This document shows positions 23,466-35,417 of a DNA stretch of 64,000 nucleotides, piece after piece. The stretch lies in contig OY757907.1 of NCBI GenBank assembly GCA_963585895.1, forward strand, positions 105,345,430-105,409,429. Direction: 5' to 3'. Positions within the stretch are counted from its first letter, which is position 1. The number at the start of each line of letters is the position of its first letter. Source of the DNA: Sepioteuthis lessoniana (lineage: Eukaryota > Mollusca > Cephalopoda > Myopsida > Loliginidae). The notes below the pieces were generated by a model that was given only the letters and a program-made list of their open reading frames with translations, was not told the DNA's origin and made no database searches. The translations under genes and the position numbers were made by a program.

Positions 23466-23507
<42 letters not shown>
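23466..23507. repeat. (TA)n microsatellite
   Basis: About 40 bp of TA. Similar tracts of 20-35 bp are at 12979-13012, 24774-24810, 52674-52698, 55997-56027 and 58755-58780. (GA)n tracts are at 2105-2140 and 56791-56828, and (GT)n at 60511-60534. Confidence 0.9.
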
Positions 23508-23511
<4 letters not shown>

Positions 23512-23819
23512 TTGAAGTGATTTTTGCTATAAACCAATTCCAAACAATGCAGAGTTTATATCTATGGAGAAAAAAATTATATATATATATATTTTGCTTT
23601 TCTTCAAAAAAGTTTCCCTTATTTATTGAATGATCCTTGTATAAAAAATTACTGTGTCAAATGTTATTTCTTTTTACACTGGAAACCTTCAAAAAGTTGA
23701 TAAATAAAGTCTCTATAAAACAAATTTTAGACCAATTAGAATAATGAGACTAGTATCAAAGTGAAGAACTTATTTCTTTCCACAATGACATAAAATGTTC
23801 TCTATTCATTCTATGATCA

Positions 23820-24300
23820 ATTTTTTCAACATAGTTACTATTTAGTGCAACACATTTTTCCAAACGTTTTACCTAATTTTTTATTTTGATCATGAAGAAA
23901 GTTTATGCTTTACTTTTGATTCAACAGTAAACAGCAACTTTATCTACAGCATCAGAAAAATTTCAACATCTCAATACCTCTTTAAATGTTAAGCTTGAGA
24001 GCAATGAGTGTCTGCTGAACTTGCTAATTTTCTTGAATCATGGCATCCACTCTCTTTGATTCTCATGTGTCAATGAAATTGGTCATCCTGATCTTTGTTC
24101 ATCAAACAAGTTTGTCTTGTCTCTACAGCATATTTTTGGCAAGTCAAAGCCACTGCCAAATATATTTCCCCTGCCATAAAACCAATGTCAAGAATTGCTT
24201 TCATATGTCTGAATTTTAACCAACATAAACCTTCCACTGTCCAAAATTCTGATGGATCACTGCTTTATAAATAACTTGAATGTAATACTCATGACTAGGT
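23820..24300 (-). mobile_element. Degraded mariner-family transposase remnant
   Basis: Minus-strand traces: DKTSLFDEQRSGRPISLTHE near 24130-24060, resembling the D-x-x-R-S-G-R-P linker of mariner-type transposases, and KTFGKMCC...LC*KN near 23870-23840, resembling the W-x-K-C-x-x-x-x-G-x-Y-x-E-K C-terminus. Frames are broken repeatedly, the catalytic middle is missing and I could not define TIRs. Confidence 0.45.
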
Positions 24301-24599
24301 TTGGCGAGTTTATTTCTTTAACAGCATATTAACCCCAATCCCTAAATGAGACGAGGTATATAAACAAAATCCAATAATCATCAAGTAATCTCAAGAAAAT
24401 AAGAATATTAAAATTAAAGCAGATTCTAAAAGAAACATGTTCATCCATTATTCTCAGTTTAGAATCTGAGGGTAAAATTCATGAGTCTCAACAGAGATAA
24501 ATATGAAAATATGACACAAAAATCAACATAGATTGACTAATTAAACTTGTAGATGGTAATTATATAACATGATGGTGGAATCATCATTCTAAAGGATAT

Positions 24600-24751
24600 C
24601 TGTCATATTCACGCTCCTGCTGTGCATTTTTCTCAGAGTCAATAAGATGGCGAAGACCTCGTACCCACATGTCCCGAATCTGTGTGGAAGGGCTCAGTAA
24701 TGTTATCAATTTGTGACGCCCTCCAACAACAACACCAAAGCAACATTCTTT
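24600..24751 (-). CDS. PLCD-like: Phospholipase C delta/eta-type, PH domain C-terminal exon
   Basis: Encodes the last strands and C-terminal helix of the PLC PH domain, the module that in PLC delta binds PIP2/IP3 and tethers the enzyme to membrane. It begins in phase 0 after TTTTTCAG with KECCFGVVVGGRHKLITLLS and continues PSTQIRDMWVRGLRHLIDSE and KNAQQEREYD. The MWVRGLRHLI segment is the PH helix with its invariant Trp. It ends in phase 2 (AG) at a U12-type ATATCCTTT donor. 152 nt. A (TA)n tract lies about 25 bp upstream of the acceptor. Reading past the donor gives a stop after four codons, which agrees with an exon end here. Confidence 0.93.
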
Positions 24752-24773
24752 CTGAAAAACAAACAAAAAAAAA

Positions 24774-24809
<36 letters not shown>

Positions 24810-24814
<5 letters not shown>

Positions 24815-26543
24815 AACACAATCTCGTAGTCAATTACTAATGGAACAAAATCCTAAAAATGTACAGTTGGAGACTTATGGTCAAAATTACACTGAAAGCA
24901 GTTAAGCAGCGTTTAACCTGTTCACAAATTAAGTGAGTGACCACTTAATAATAACAGATACTTTAAGCAACCAAAAGTCAATGTGCCTGACTAAGCAAAG
25001 CTTAGTAAATAACAAAAAATGTAGAATTGAAAATACAGAAAGCCAAGATAAGGTCACATGTTATATAAATCAATCTTTTACATTTAAGACAAATTTTCTT
25101 TGAAGCATTAAAAAAAGTTTCATAAAAGTTTTCAAAGATACTGGCTCAATTCCATCATAATTCCTTGTAATCAGGAAAGTCACTACAAATAATTATATAA
25201 GAAAAATTATATCACTACTCAAACATACTTTTGTTTGTTCCTTATTCTTAAATGAGAAAAGTTTTGAAATACATAGTCTAAATCTAACTTAAAGATTATT
25301 AGAATAAAAATTTGGAAAACTCTTTGGACACGAACACAATGGTAGCAGTTCCATGAATATTTCTTTTTATAGAGTTAATTCACTAACATTCATATCAACT
25401 GGAAAAGAAGAGAAAAAAAAAAATCAGTCTTCTAGTCTCATGTTTTAAGTTTAAACTTGTTATGTTTTTATAAACACATTTATTCATATAGATTTACATG
25501 GAATTATATTATATATAATGAATATTTTTATACTGATATAAGAAACTTGAAGGTATCTACAAAACTTACATATGAATACAGACATGGTATGGTATAATGC
25601 ACATACAAGATAGATAAGTTTATATGTGACATTTAATGTATGAAATGGAATCAAAGAATATATATATATATATTTAAAAAAAAAAGCAGATCGAAGGTAA
25701 ATTTAACATTTTAACCTAAACTCTTCAATAACAGAGAAAGAAAAGAATTTTTATCAAATTACTATCTAAAACTTGGGTTATTTCTACATAATGCCTTTAA
25801 CTTGGTTTCACTGAAAAATAAATGAAATTCTAAGTGAATTTAAAGCAGTGGGGAGGTATCAAAGTTTGAACAATGCAGTTTATTATGTGCCAATGTTAAA
25901 GACATTTCTAAAGGAAATAAAATCTGTAGAAAATGTAATTTTGTTTTAGAATATCAATTTTAAGTGCACAAGTAGAATGAACACACAATGAAAAGACTTT
26001 CTTCAGTTCAACAAAGTTTATATTAATATGGAAAAGAGGAAATTAATATTTAAAAAAACAAAAACAAAAAAAAAAAACGGGCATTCAACTGACAAGTAAG
26101 TTTGTCTAACACTTTGATAATAATTTTATAAGTTAAAAATGCAAATAATAACTCCCAAGTACAGGTATATTATTTTATTTTCCAAAATTCAGAAAATAAT
26201 TTAGTTTGAAATAAATCCAAAATGTTTGGATATGTTGCATTTTAAAGAAGGATTCAGTTCATCCTAAACTTCATACCCCTAATAGCAGCAATTTTGTGAG
26301 ATCAATGGCAATAACCAAGGTTACAGTTGAACCAGTTTCTAAGCCAAATATGGAGTTGTTTTTTTATAACATGGAAAACTTTCCTACTTGAGAGCAAAAG
26401 TTTTAATATAAATAAATATATATAGTATATATAAAACTTTTTATGCAAAAGCATTTTAAATTTTAGGCATGAAATATGGCAAATTATGGATGTCTGCTCA
26501 TCGAAAGTTTTTATAGGCTGTACACAGTATTAAATGTTCCTTC
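24810..26543. other. Unannotated intronic DNA
   Basis: Intron between the two PH exons. AT-rich, with short TA tracts (25659-25674) and A runs but no element or exon recognised. Confidence 0.6.
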
Positions 26544-26545
26544 TA

Positions 26546-27445
26546 CAGGGTGAAATGATAAAATTGTTGCCCTAGAAAAGACGACATGATTCCATTTCCA
26601 TTTAATGAAAACCGGTTTTCTTTTTTTGTTGCAGACCATCTACTAGTTGGCTAGTTGTGTACAAATTCCAAGAGCGATAGGAGCCTTCTATCATGTCTGA
26701 AAGTGACAATGTTCAACTAGCAAGATCGGAGATGCGCCGCTGTACAACACATGCTTTCTACCAATCCGAGTTATGACAACAGAACCATTGCCAGCATCCT
26801 CAAAATGCAAATCTGGATTGCTACAAATAACAGGGACATGCCCAGGGTGATGAAAACAAAGTTTCCGGCTACAGTTATGGTCTTTGGTGTGGTTTCAAGT
26901 GAGGACGACATCATGCGACCTCACATCTTTGAAGTCGGCTTGAATGTCAACACCAAAGTATACCTGGATGTGCTAAAGAGTGTGGTGATCCCCTGGTGCA
27001 ATCAGGTGGCCAGTGGCAGACCCTGGGTGTGGCAGCAGGACTCGGCGCCAGCCCACAAGTCCAAAGAGACCTAGGCTTGGCTTCAGAAGGAGTGCTACTA
27101 CTTTGTAACCTTCTCTCACTGACCCCCCCCTCGACCTGAACCCGCTGGACTACTTTGGTCATATGTCGAGAACATCACCAACATGACCTCCAACAACACC
27201 AAAGCCAGCATGATCGCCGCCACCCGCCGAGTATTCGCTGAGCTCCCACCGGCGCTTGTGGAAAAGGCATGCTCCCAATTCTGGATCCATATCAAGGCGG
27301 TGATTGAGGCTGAAGGCGGCTACATTGAATAGATGTTAGCTCTACTACATAATCAAGTTACCTGAATTGATTTTTTCAATAAAAGTTTTAAAATAAAGCT
27401 ATAGTGTTGTTTTCTTTAGGACAACAATTTTATCGTTCCACCCTG
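26546..27445 (+). mobile_element. Tc1/mariner-type transposon with 28-bp TIRs, internally deleted
   Basis: Bounded by TA dinucleotides (26544-26545 and 27446-27447) and TIRs of 28 bp with 3 mismatches, beginning CAGGGTGAAATGATAAAATT and CAGGGTGGAACGATAAAATT. A start at 26693 (MSESDNVQLARSEMRR) soon loses frame. The catalytic half reads MKTKFPATVMVFGVVSSEDD (DDE motif region) and VWQQDSAPAHKSKE, then, after stops, FVTFSH and NITNMTSNNTKASMIAATRR to IEAEGGYIE. The DNA-binding domain is largely deleted. At 900 bp it is shorter than the usual 1.2-1.4 kb. It lies in the 24752-32236 intron in reverse orientation to the gene. Confidence 0.87.
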
Positions 27446-27753
27446 TATTTGAATGTTCTTGTGCAAATGGTCTCCCCTGCAAGATGTACTTCTCTTCCTT
27501 CGGGAAGCTTATATATCAAAAGGAGCAATTCAAGGCAAGCCATTATTGACCAACATACTAATGCAGTACCATCTACCTTTCACAACTCCAAACAGCAAAT
27601 TATGCAAGGGGCACAACTCGAGTACTCACTCATAAGACTCACCAGTACCACCTAGTAGACATTACTCCAAACAATTATCAAAGGGGATTTAACTTAACAC
27701 ACAATATACTTTTGGTGCAAAAACTACCTAGTCTTAATCTAAGAAGGATTTTA

Positions 27754-27789
<36 letters not shown>

Positions 27790-27987
27790 TGATTCTTATT
27801 ACAAGGTTATAACTTAAAGTCTAGGGCCATGTTAGAGGTATTTACTGTTTATTTTATTCTGGCACAAAGATACAAATGTGGAGCATGAAAAGAACTGAAT
27901 TTAGTTTATAGTTATGATAATGCTCAAATCAAGCTGGTTATTCCTTACTTGATAATGAGGCACTTTTCTATAATCAAATTATAGTTT

Positions 27988-28200
27988 GGTTTCTTTGCTT
28001 AATGGTATATCAACCTTTGTAGGTTATTCAATGCTAAAGCTATCCTTGTAAAACATTAGTGATACTATTTAACCCATAGCTTTAGGGGTAGGAGTAATGA
28101 GGTTCATGCCTTTACCAAAGGTATTAATCTAAAAGTTAACATAGTAGGGTGATCAGAGTTTGAACAGGCTATGCCACATTCCTGCACATTAGCCACTATC
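27988..28200 (-). mobile_element. SINE family A copy
   Basis: Reverse-orientation copy. It starts with the tail module (TTAATGGTATATCAACCTTT...), continues through the core (CATGCCTTTACCAAAGGTAT) and ends in a decayed tRNA-like head near 28190. More diverged than the 19.6-kb copy. Confidence 0.65.
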
Positions 28201-28915
28201 AAATACAAATAAAAAAAAAAATATAATTAAATCGATGAAGGCTGAAAAATAAACTGGTCAAGTCAAATATATAAAACCAAAAGCATCAATGATATAGCGA
28301 TATGAAATATTTAAGATTTGCACTGAGGCAGATGATCATTCTACCAATTTTGCTGATTTAAAAGCAATATTTACACCAGATGAACCAAGCACAAAACCTT
28401 CAACACAAATATCTTTACACAATCATGACAGTAATGAATGCACAAGATAATATAATTATATAAACTATAGAAAGAAAAAAAAAAAAAAAAGAGAAGCTAT
28501 TCTGCACTGCATTGACTTAACACATCTCCAATGCAATGGTTATAGAATTAGCACAATTTTATAAAGGCTTTGGTTATTCTAAGACTAAAAGACAGAATTC
28601 ATTTATTCATTTTTCTACTTCACTTGTCCTTTTACTGTAGTTCATTCATGTCACAGGTATCTCATCAAAGAGCATCAATGAATCTTTTGGTATAATTCTT
28701 TTATCCTCTCTTCTGTTAATCATATCTTTTTGGCATTCTAATAACCATTCCTTCCATGCTGAATAATTAAAAACTTTTAAATTCTATGTACAGTGTAATT
28801 AAGTTAAAAGTTCACTCAGTAATTTGTACTAACTACAGTCCTATTACAACTTATACTGACTGTTGTTCCTATTACAACACTTGGAAATTCTTTAAGTTTT
28901 ATACTGTGAAAGTAT

Positions 28916-29880
28916 CATCATCATCATCATCATCATACTGAAAACATGGATTTCCCTCTCTCTCATTCACTAACCATCCCTATCATTTGCTGCTCCCAGC
29001 AGGTCTTCCAAATTACATCCAGTGTCTGCATAGAGCTAATGTTAGTAAGTTCTTGCTGGTCAGATAACACTGGCACATACATTTGTTGGGGTCCATTGAA
29101 GAACATCACTTATGAGCCAGTCCTTGCTTCTCTAGCAGTGTCCTGCATGTTTTGTTCATCTTACTTGGATTGTTTTTTTAGATGGGAGATAAGTGGCCAT
29201 ACAGCTGTTTTGTGGGGTGTTCTTCCCAGGATTTGTTCAACATAGCTTGTAGCATTCTTGTGTAGTTCCCATGTAGCTTTTTCTCTATGCCTTTTGTTAG
29301 TGTCCACGTGGTGCATCTATATAGTAGTATTGACACAGCCACAGCTTGGGAAAAAAATCTCATTTTATCTTATCAGATATGACAAACTTCCATATGATCA
29401 ATAACCTATGATAGCAGTCCACACCTTCATTAGGAATATGTTAACATCACTTTCAGCATATGAGATATTTCTACCAAGGTATGTGAACTTGTTAATAATA
29501 TTAGAAGCCTGCCACTTAGAGCGGAGATGGCTCATTCTCATTTAAAACACATGCACTCTTATTTGCATTCACATAGATGCCAATGCCTCCTGCTGCTTGT
29601 TCTAAGCTATGCAGCAGGGATTCAGATTGGGCAAGTGTATTTGCAAGAAGTGCTAGATCATCTGCATAGTCTATCTGTAATAGTTTCTGCAGGATATCTG
29701 CTTGGTTTTTTTTTTAGCATAAAGCCATTTTCTTTAATTAGATCTATCAATGTTTGAAGTAGATAGTCTAAGCAGATTATAAACAAATATGGTATCTCCT
29801 TGCAAAATTCCAGCAACAATGTCAAAGAGATTTATGTCTCCCTCAGGTGAGTGAACCATTTCTTACATGCAATTTATATG
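28916..29880 (-). mobile_element. RTE-like retrotransposon fragment with (ATC)n tail
   Basis: Minus-strand copy starting at a (CAT)n tail (28917-28936) and covering the 3' coding end, the LLYRCTTWTLT segment (29178-29363), the aspartate box region and RT motif B, and truncated near 29880. Many frameshifts are present. The tail of trinucleotide repeats directly at the 3' end supports RTE-type retrotransposition. A second, oppositely oriented fragment starts 250 bp further on. Confidence 0.75.
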
Positions 29881-30124
29881 AAGACAGATAAGTCATCTTA
29901 ATATACTTTCAAACAATTGTCCTGATGTTACTTTATAGAAACATGAAAGCAAAGGTTTGAAAGTCTATTAAGATAAATTATTTGTGTTCATATAGATTCT
30001 TCAAAAATTTACAAAAGAATAATTTATCACTCGTTTATTTCTGACATTTCAACTTCTGTGGATGACTATTGATAAGTTATAAATCATTTGCAAATCTAAG
30101 CTCTCAGATAAAATAAAATAGGAA

Positions 30125-30545
30125 TTCTTCTAAACTGTAGCTATGTCAGTACTACTGTATGGTTGCACCACTTGAACTCTAACAAAACACTTGGAGAAAA
30201 AACTAAATAGAAAATACACAAGAATGCTTCATGCTGTTTGGAACAAATCCTGAAAGCAGCACCAAATAAAATAGCAGCTGCATGGCCACTTGCCTCCCAT
30301 CTCAAAAACCATTCAAGTAAAACAAACAAGACATGCTGAGGATGGCTGGTTAAACAGGAACAAACTCAAAAGCAACATTCTCCTATACATGGATACACTT
30401 GTGTTTGGCCGATCAATAAAGACTTACATACATCAACTCTAAGCAGACAATAGATGCAGTCTAGAAAGGACCAACCAAGAACAATAGCCAATAGGGATAG
30501 ATAATGAGAGAGAGTCAATGGAATCTATTCTATCAGCACAATGAT
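30125..30545 (+). mobile_element. RTE-like retrotransposon fragment, plus strand
   Basis: Plus-strand piece containing VLLYGCTT-like coding (30148-30185), the kinase-like KKLN...YTRMLHAV segment, the Trp-rich block and the terminal GRP/EDLP region in decayed form, ending at ATGATGAT (30539-30546). It faces the minus-strand copy at 28916-29880, so the two form a tail-out inverted pair. Confidence 0.65.
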
Positions 30546-32236
30546 GATTTCAACTCATTTTAAATCTTTCTTCCGTCTAACAAAAAAAAAAAAAATTTTA
30601 GTTTGAGTGGTACAACTAAAAGCATAGATATTTGCACCTAACATTAATGTCCCTCTGTATATCATGGAGGTAAAATTTATGCTGAAAGCCAAAGGTTTCT
30701 GGTTACTGCAAAACACTATCAAAAATCATTTTCAACATGAACTGCCTGGGATCAAATGAAGGCAATAAGAATTCTATTTAATCTTATTTGTAAATCTGAC
30801 ATTCATTTGAAAAAAAAAAAAAAAAAAAAAACAATAGATAATCTTAAAAAATAGACAGATAAATAAACAAAATATTTACATAAATTAAAAAAAAAAAAAA
30901 AAAAAGATACATTTTTAAAAAAATTTATATAAATTATAAAAAAGTTAATGAATTAAAAAAATTAGATAAATAAAAAAATTCATAAATCAAAAAAGAAAAA
31001 AAATTATATTTTTAGTCATACTGAAGTTTTTGTACAATTTTATAAAAATTTAGACATTTACTTTCCTCTGTGAAATAAGTTTGACGAATCAAGAGTTACT
31101 CTTTTAGGCTTTTAGTTGCATTGTAGGACAATGAATTGTAGAAACTGAAAATCCGTCTTGGCCTTATGCACTATTTCCCCACGTCATAATGGCCATTTTG
31201 TGCCTTCAAGTTTAAGACTAAGCTTAAACTAATCAAAATAAACTATGAACAAGATCTGCTAATATTTTTTCTCTTTCTATGGTAAATCCTATTAAAGTTT
31301 TCAACTCGCAAAGCCAAACAAACTGTAATTCTGTTCTTAACCATTTCTCTAAATTAACAAATGAAATCTTAATTGAGCTTTGTATCAAACACTGAAAACC
31401 ATAACTTAAAAAGCATGTGTTCATTTTGGACATGAAAATCATGTTTCAAATGGCTGCTCAAAATCGGCCAATAATCTCTTTCATGAAAAATTTAAAGCAT
31501 AACTATTATTTGCTACAATTAAGAAAATCATTTGTATGAATAGAAATAAAAATAACTTTAGAACTTAATTATAATGCAGCATAATCAACAATGAAAATTC
31601 ACTACTCACCACTGTTAGCTAAAAAATAGATAAATGAATAAATAAACCAACAAATGATCAAATAAGTAACAAGGACAACCAAAATACTGTATATTTACAA
31701 ACACTAAGTTTATATTTTGCATATATGACTCACTAATATGAGGCTAAAATGTAGGTCCTAGAAAATCATATGATACACGAGTCTCGTACAGTAAGTTCAA
31801 TTTACAAAAATTTAAATCACTGGAACTAAATAGAGGGAAAATTAAGAAAATCTCTCAGATGTATTAAGGAATTTTTTTCTTTAATCTTTTAAAATCATTA
31901 ATCCTAAAATTTCTACTTAAGATTAAAAAGATGGGTTACATAAAAATAACTTGAATAAAATTACTGTATGGTTTCAAAAATATATCTTATTTATTTATTG
32001 ATCCCCACCTAATAGATTATATTGATATACTTCATTTAATAATTTAACAAAAGAGCTTTGGCAGATATCATTACTCTTGTACACAAAATACAAATATAAA
32101 TTATTTATATATTTCTTAAAGATTGTTTGAAAAATTACATTTGGGTTTTTTATTTGGAAAAAGAAAAACCTTAGTGAATTCTAAATATAAAAAAAACAAA
32201 AGGAAGAAAAAAAGATTAGAATAAAATAACACTCAC
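30546..32236. other. Unannotated intronic DNA
   Basis: A-rich stretch with A runs near 30810-30830 and 30886-30905 and ATAAAT-rich tracts. No element ends, exons or RNA genes seen. Confidence 0.6.
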
Positions 32237-32307
32237 ATCAACTCCCTTCAACCTTTTTGTGAAACAGTTCTCGCCTTCACGAATTTCTTGGATATTAAAT
32301 AAAGGAA
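32237..32307 (-). CDS. PLCD-like: Phospholipase C delta/eta-type, PH domain middle exon
   Basis: Short exon of 71 nt between TTTTATTTACAG and GTGAGT. The two leading bases (TT) need a phase-1 partner. The codons read PLFNIQEIREGENCFTKRLK then GVD, ending in phase 0, which matches the next exon at 24751. The I-Q-E-I-R-E-G segment corresponds to the I-x-E-[IV]-R-x-G strand of PLC PH domains (IQEVR-like in PLC delta1). The following Cys-Cys-Phe strand at the start of the next exon continues the fold. No alternative frame is open. The exon before it is uncertain; see the candidate exons at 43781-43806 and 35261-35330. Confidence 0.87.
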
Positions 32308-34959
32308 CTGTAAATAAAACAAAATGAAGAATAACAGTTATAAAAGGTAACAAATTTGCTAACATGGTATAAAATTATACTGGTTTTATTATTATCTAAG
32401 TTTTCCAAGGATGAATATATTTTGTGTATACATGTTAAACAAAGACCAATGTAAAGACAACACTTTTCAAATTGATGAGGTTTAAGTGCCCCACTGATGA
32501 CTACATTTGTGAAATTGAAACCAAAACTTTGAAACCAGCATACTGGATAGAGAATTCCATGGACTGATAGTATTCTTATGATCATTAATGGATTCATATA
32601 TAGTAAGGTAACTAGTAATATTAAAGTAACCAAATTTTGAGAAGTGCAACTTCACATAATATTTGATATTTTCAAGAGAGAAATTTGAAGCACACTAAAT
32701 TACTACATTTACCCAAGACTGATCTGAACTAATAGATCTATGGGTAGTAAGGTATCTATAAAAAGAGACACAATATTTTACACATATTAAAGTTTGCTAT
32801 ATCTATAAATAAAGAGTGTAATCATCAGTCCAATCATTGCATAGGTAAGAAACTAATTGTTACCAATTATGAGTGATAATAGTTAAGCCTGTTTCAATGA
32901 ATAAATTGCTTTTTTTAAGAGGAGCAGAAGCCCAATATAACATTGGCTCTTATACTGATTAATTGCAGGTAAATCCAAGTAACTGAAGAATCGAGAAACT
33001 TTTTATTGAATCTTTCAGATAAACCTCGTATGTTTCATGTAAGGCTGTGTCTATGTATTCAACTATGCACAATCAATTTATCGCCATTATAGAAGAGGCT
33101 TATCTTCTTGTCTTGAGGGAGTAGATAGTTGTCATTCAAAATAAACCTTGTGAGCTCAACTAAGCTAGAGTTTGTTCACCTAAAGAACATGACCTGATTG
33201 TTTTTGTACCAGTTTCCTTGTATCTATTCGAAACCTATCCTTTATGATACTAAACATTTCGGAAATATTTTTGCAGTTCATGGAGAAGCCCTAAACAATG
33301 GAATATGCTTAGTAGAGATTTGGTTTTTCTTTTGAAAATAAAGTTATTATACTTTGTATACTTTATTACAATGGAAATTAATTTTACAATAACATTTGAA
33401 TTTTTATTAATTACAATTGCATAAGCATTATCTACAATGACTAATGTTATTCTTTGCACAGCATTAATAATTCTAAATTAGCTAATCAGTCACGTATAAA
33501 CTGAATATTTTCTCATATACAAGATTATAAACATTGGGTCTGCTCAGTGGCTGAAGTAGTAGTGTATTTCTCCATAGGTGCCAGTACTTAGCATTGCTTA
33601 ACAAAATTTTTTCAAATACTACAATACAGAAAAAAAGCCCAGATAAGCAAAAAAAAACAAACAAAAAAAACCCAGCAAAAATGAAAAACAGATTTTTTAT
33701 TTTTATTGCAGACAGACTCACTTTATTTAGAAATGTAATTTTTTATCAGTTGCATGCTAAATGAAATGGTTTAATACAGACATCTGAAAATTTTAAGCAC
33801 TTTTTTTTATATAGTCACAATAAGTCTCAATCCATTGATTTAGAACCAGTTTTGCTTGAATGCAGCTGGCAACATTTCTTACAAGGGTACAATGACCTGA
33901 AGCCAATAATTGATTCATGTATGGCAGTTTTTTTCATGTTTGTTAGATTTTTTCAGGCGGAGGGAGATTTTTTTTTTTTTTTATTGTTTGTTGTTTTGTT
34001 TTCCAGTTGATAATTCAGAGGTAAAAATGCAGAAGTTTTTGAAAATCCATGATGCAAAGAAAATAAAATATGGCAGATTGCATCAAATTTATTGTTTTAT
34101 AGATTACGCAAGATAACAGACGCATTTTAAAACAGAACAAAAGATGACGCTTGATAAGGATTTTGCTTTAAAGTTATCTAACCAGCTAGGAGTAATTCAA
34201 AACCAGTATCTAATGAAATTTTGTACAGTTTTGACAAATGTGGATTTTTAAAGCTATTTTCAAATACCAATCATAATTGTGTTCATATAGTTCAGATGTA
34301 GTATGGACATTTTTTGATCTTTAGAATAATTAAAGTTTTGTTGTTTTCTGTCTTTTTATTTAAAACTTATGTGAAAGAACTTGGATTGAAATTATTCTCA
34401 AAGTTTATCTGAGTTCTATCAAAGCATGCTGAAAATTAAAAACACATTTTTACAGTACACACAAAAAGGGGAGAAAAAAAAGAAACATAATTCTATGATC
34501 AAAATATTATTATTATTTAAGACAATATAACTTTTTCTTAATAGCTTACAGTCATAAATAGCACAAAGTATATGGTTTCTAATTCAATAAATTCAAGTCA
34601 AATAATAGACATTTTTAATCAGTCTTTGTCAAGAGGAGCTGTGAATGGCTTCTAATGATGCTATGTTCTTTTTCCCTACCAACAGCTGAGAACAGTCTTA
34701 GATTCTTTGCTACTGAACTAAAGTTTAAAAAAAAAAAAAAAAAAAAAAAAGAATTTAAAAAATAAAAATAAAAAATAAAAATAAAAAAAAAAACAATTGA
34801 AATGCAGAAATTCACTAGAGTTTTATTTATACAATTATTGTCTGAAGATACACTTGTGAAATTTTGATAAAGGAGAAAAAAAAAATCAACTTGTGAAATT
34901 CATGTCTGGAAACAAAAGTAACAGTACCAAATAAAAAGAACACTGTTAAATATGCAGCA

Positions 34960-35031
<72 letters not shown>

Positions 35032-35260
35032 TTTTTAATTTGGAGCAATTCAGTGAAACTCATTGTTCATAATCGATAAGCTGCTTGTATTTAACTAAAT
35101 GTAAGAGAATTAGAAATTACAAGTTTGTTGGTTTGTATTTCACAGCTTAGTTCAAATGGCTAGAGGTAACAGAAAGAAAAGAAAAAAGGTTTGATGTTTA
35201 CTTCTGTATGATGAACTGATTAGAAATTACAAGGAAGTAATGAAAAGTGCTCAGCCTTAC
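32308..35260. other. Unannotated intronic DNA
   Basis: Between the firm PH exon and the alternative candidate exon. A minus-strand frame at 32295-32633 overlaps the exon only by chance. Nothing else assignable apart from A run 34728-34750 and a TA tract. Confidence 0.55.
34963..35024. repeat. (TA)n microsatellite followed by T run
   Basis: About 60 bp of TA then 12 T. No element ends were found at its borders. Confidence 0.92.
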
Positions 35261-35330
35261 CAGAATCACAAAACATATACACTATTCCATATATCCAATT
35301 TTTCAGTATTCTTTTGTGATGCAAAAGCCA
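35261..35330 (-). CDS. Alternative exon candidate, unassigned
   Basis: A 70-nt interval between CCTTCTTGTAAG and a strong G|GTAAGG donor. The only open frame reads WLLHHKRILKNWIYGIVYMF then CDS, entering in phase 0 and leaving in phase 1, so it could splice directly to 32307 and give CDSVPLFNIQEIREG. It does not resemble PH strands well. It competes with the microexon chain 43781/49827/57087, and only one route, or regulated use of both, can be right. Confidence 0.33.
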
Positions 35331-35417
35331 CTTACAAGAAGGAAAAAACTTCAATAAAGCACTCATGATATTTTCCCTACAATCAGTTTGATAAAGTATT
35401 TACAATAAATAAAGTTT

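Larger units (their letters stand above)
18599..24599 (-). other. U12-type (AT-AC) intron of the phospholipase C gene
   Basis: Intron of 6,001 nt between the PH-domain exon and the first EF-hand exon. Read on the minus strand it starts ATATCCTTT, identical to the minor-spliceosome 5' splice-site consensus. It ends with the branch-site-like TTCTTTAAC (18609-18617), whose second A lies 11 nt from the end, and a terminal AC. It interrupts an Arg codon (AG|A) and restores the expected junction ...EYDR-W-IKDAF. The only GT donor nearby (GAGC|GTGAAT) and AG acceptor (TTAAAG|ATGC) are also in phase but would delete the conserved Trp-Ile-Lys. The intron carries a Penelope-like element, a SINE, mariner derivatives, a foldback MITE and microsatellites. 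Confidence 0.88.

Noticed and set aside
24590-24610. GT-AG splicing at GAGC|GTGAAT to TTAAAG|ATGC instead of the U12 intron
   Set aside because: In phase, but it removes Trp-Ile-Lys, which is conserved in PLC EF-hand 1, and ignores the perfect ATATCCTTT and branch site.
32295-32633. 112-codon minus-strand frame overlapping a PH exon
   Set aside because: Different frame from the exon coding, no motif; the exon frame gives the PH match with splice sites.
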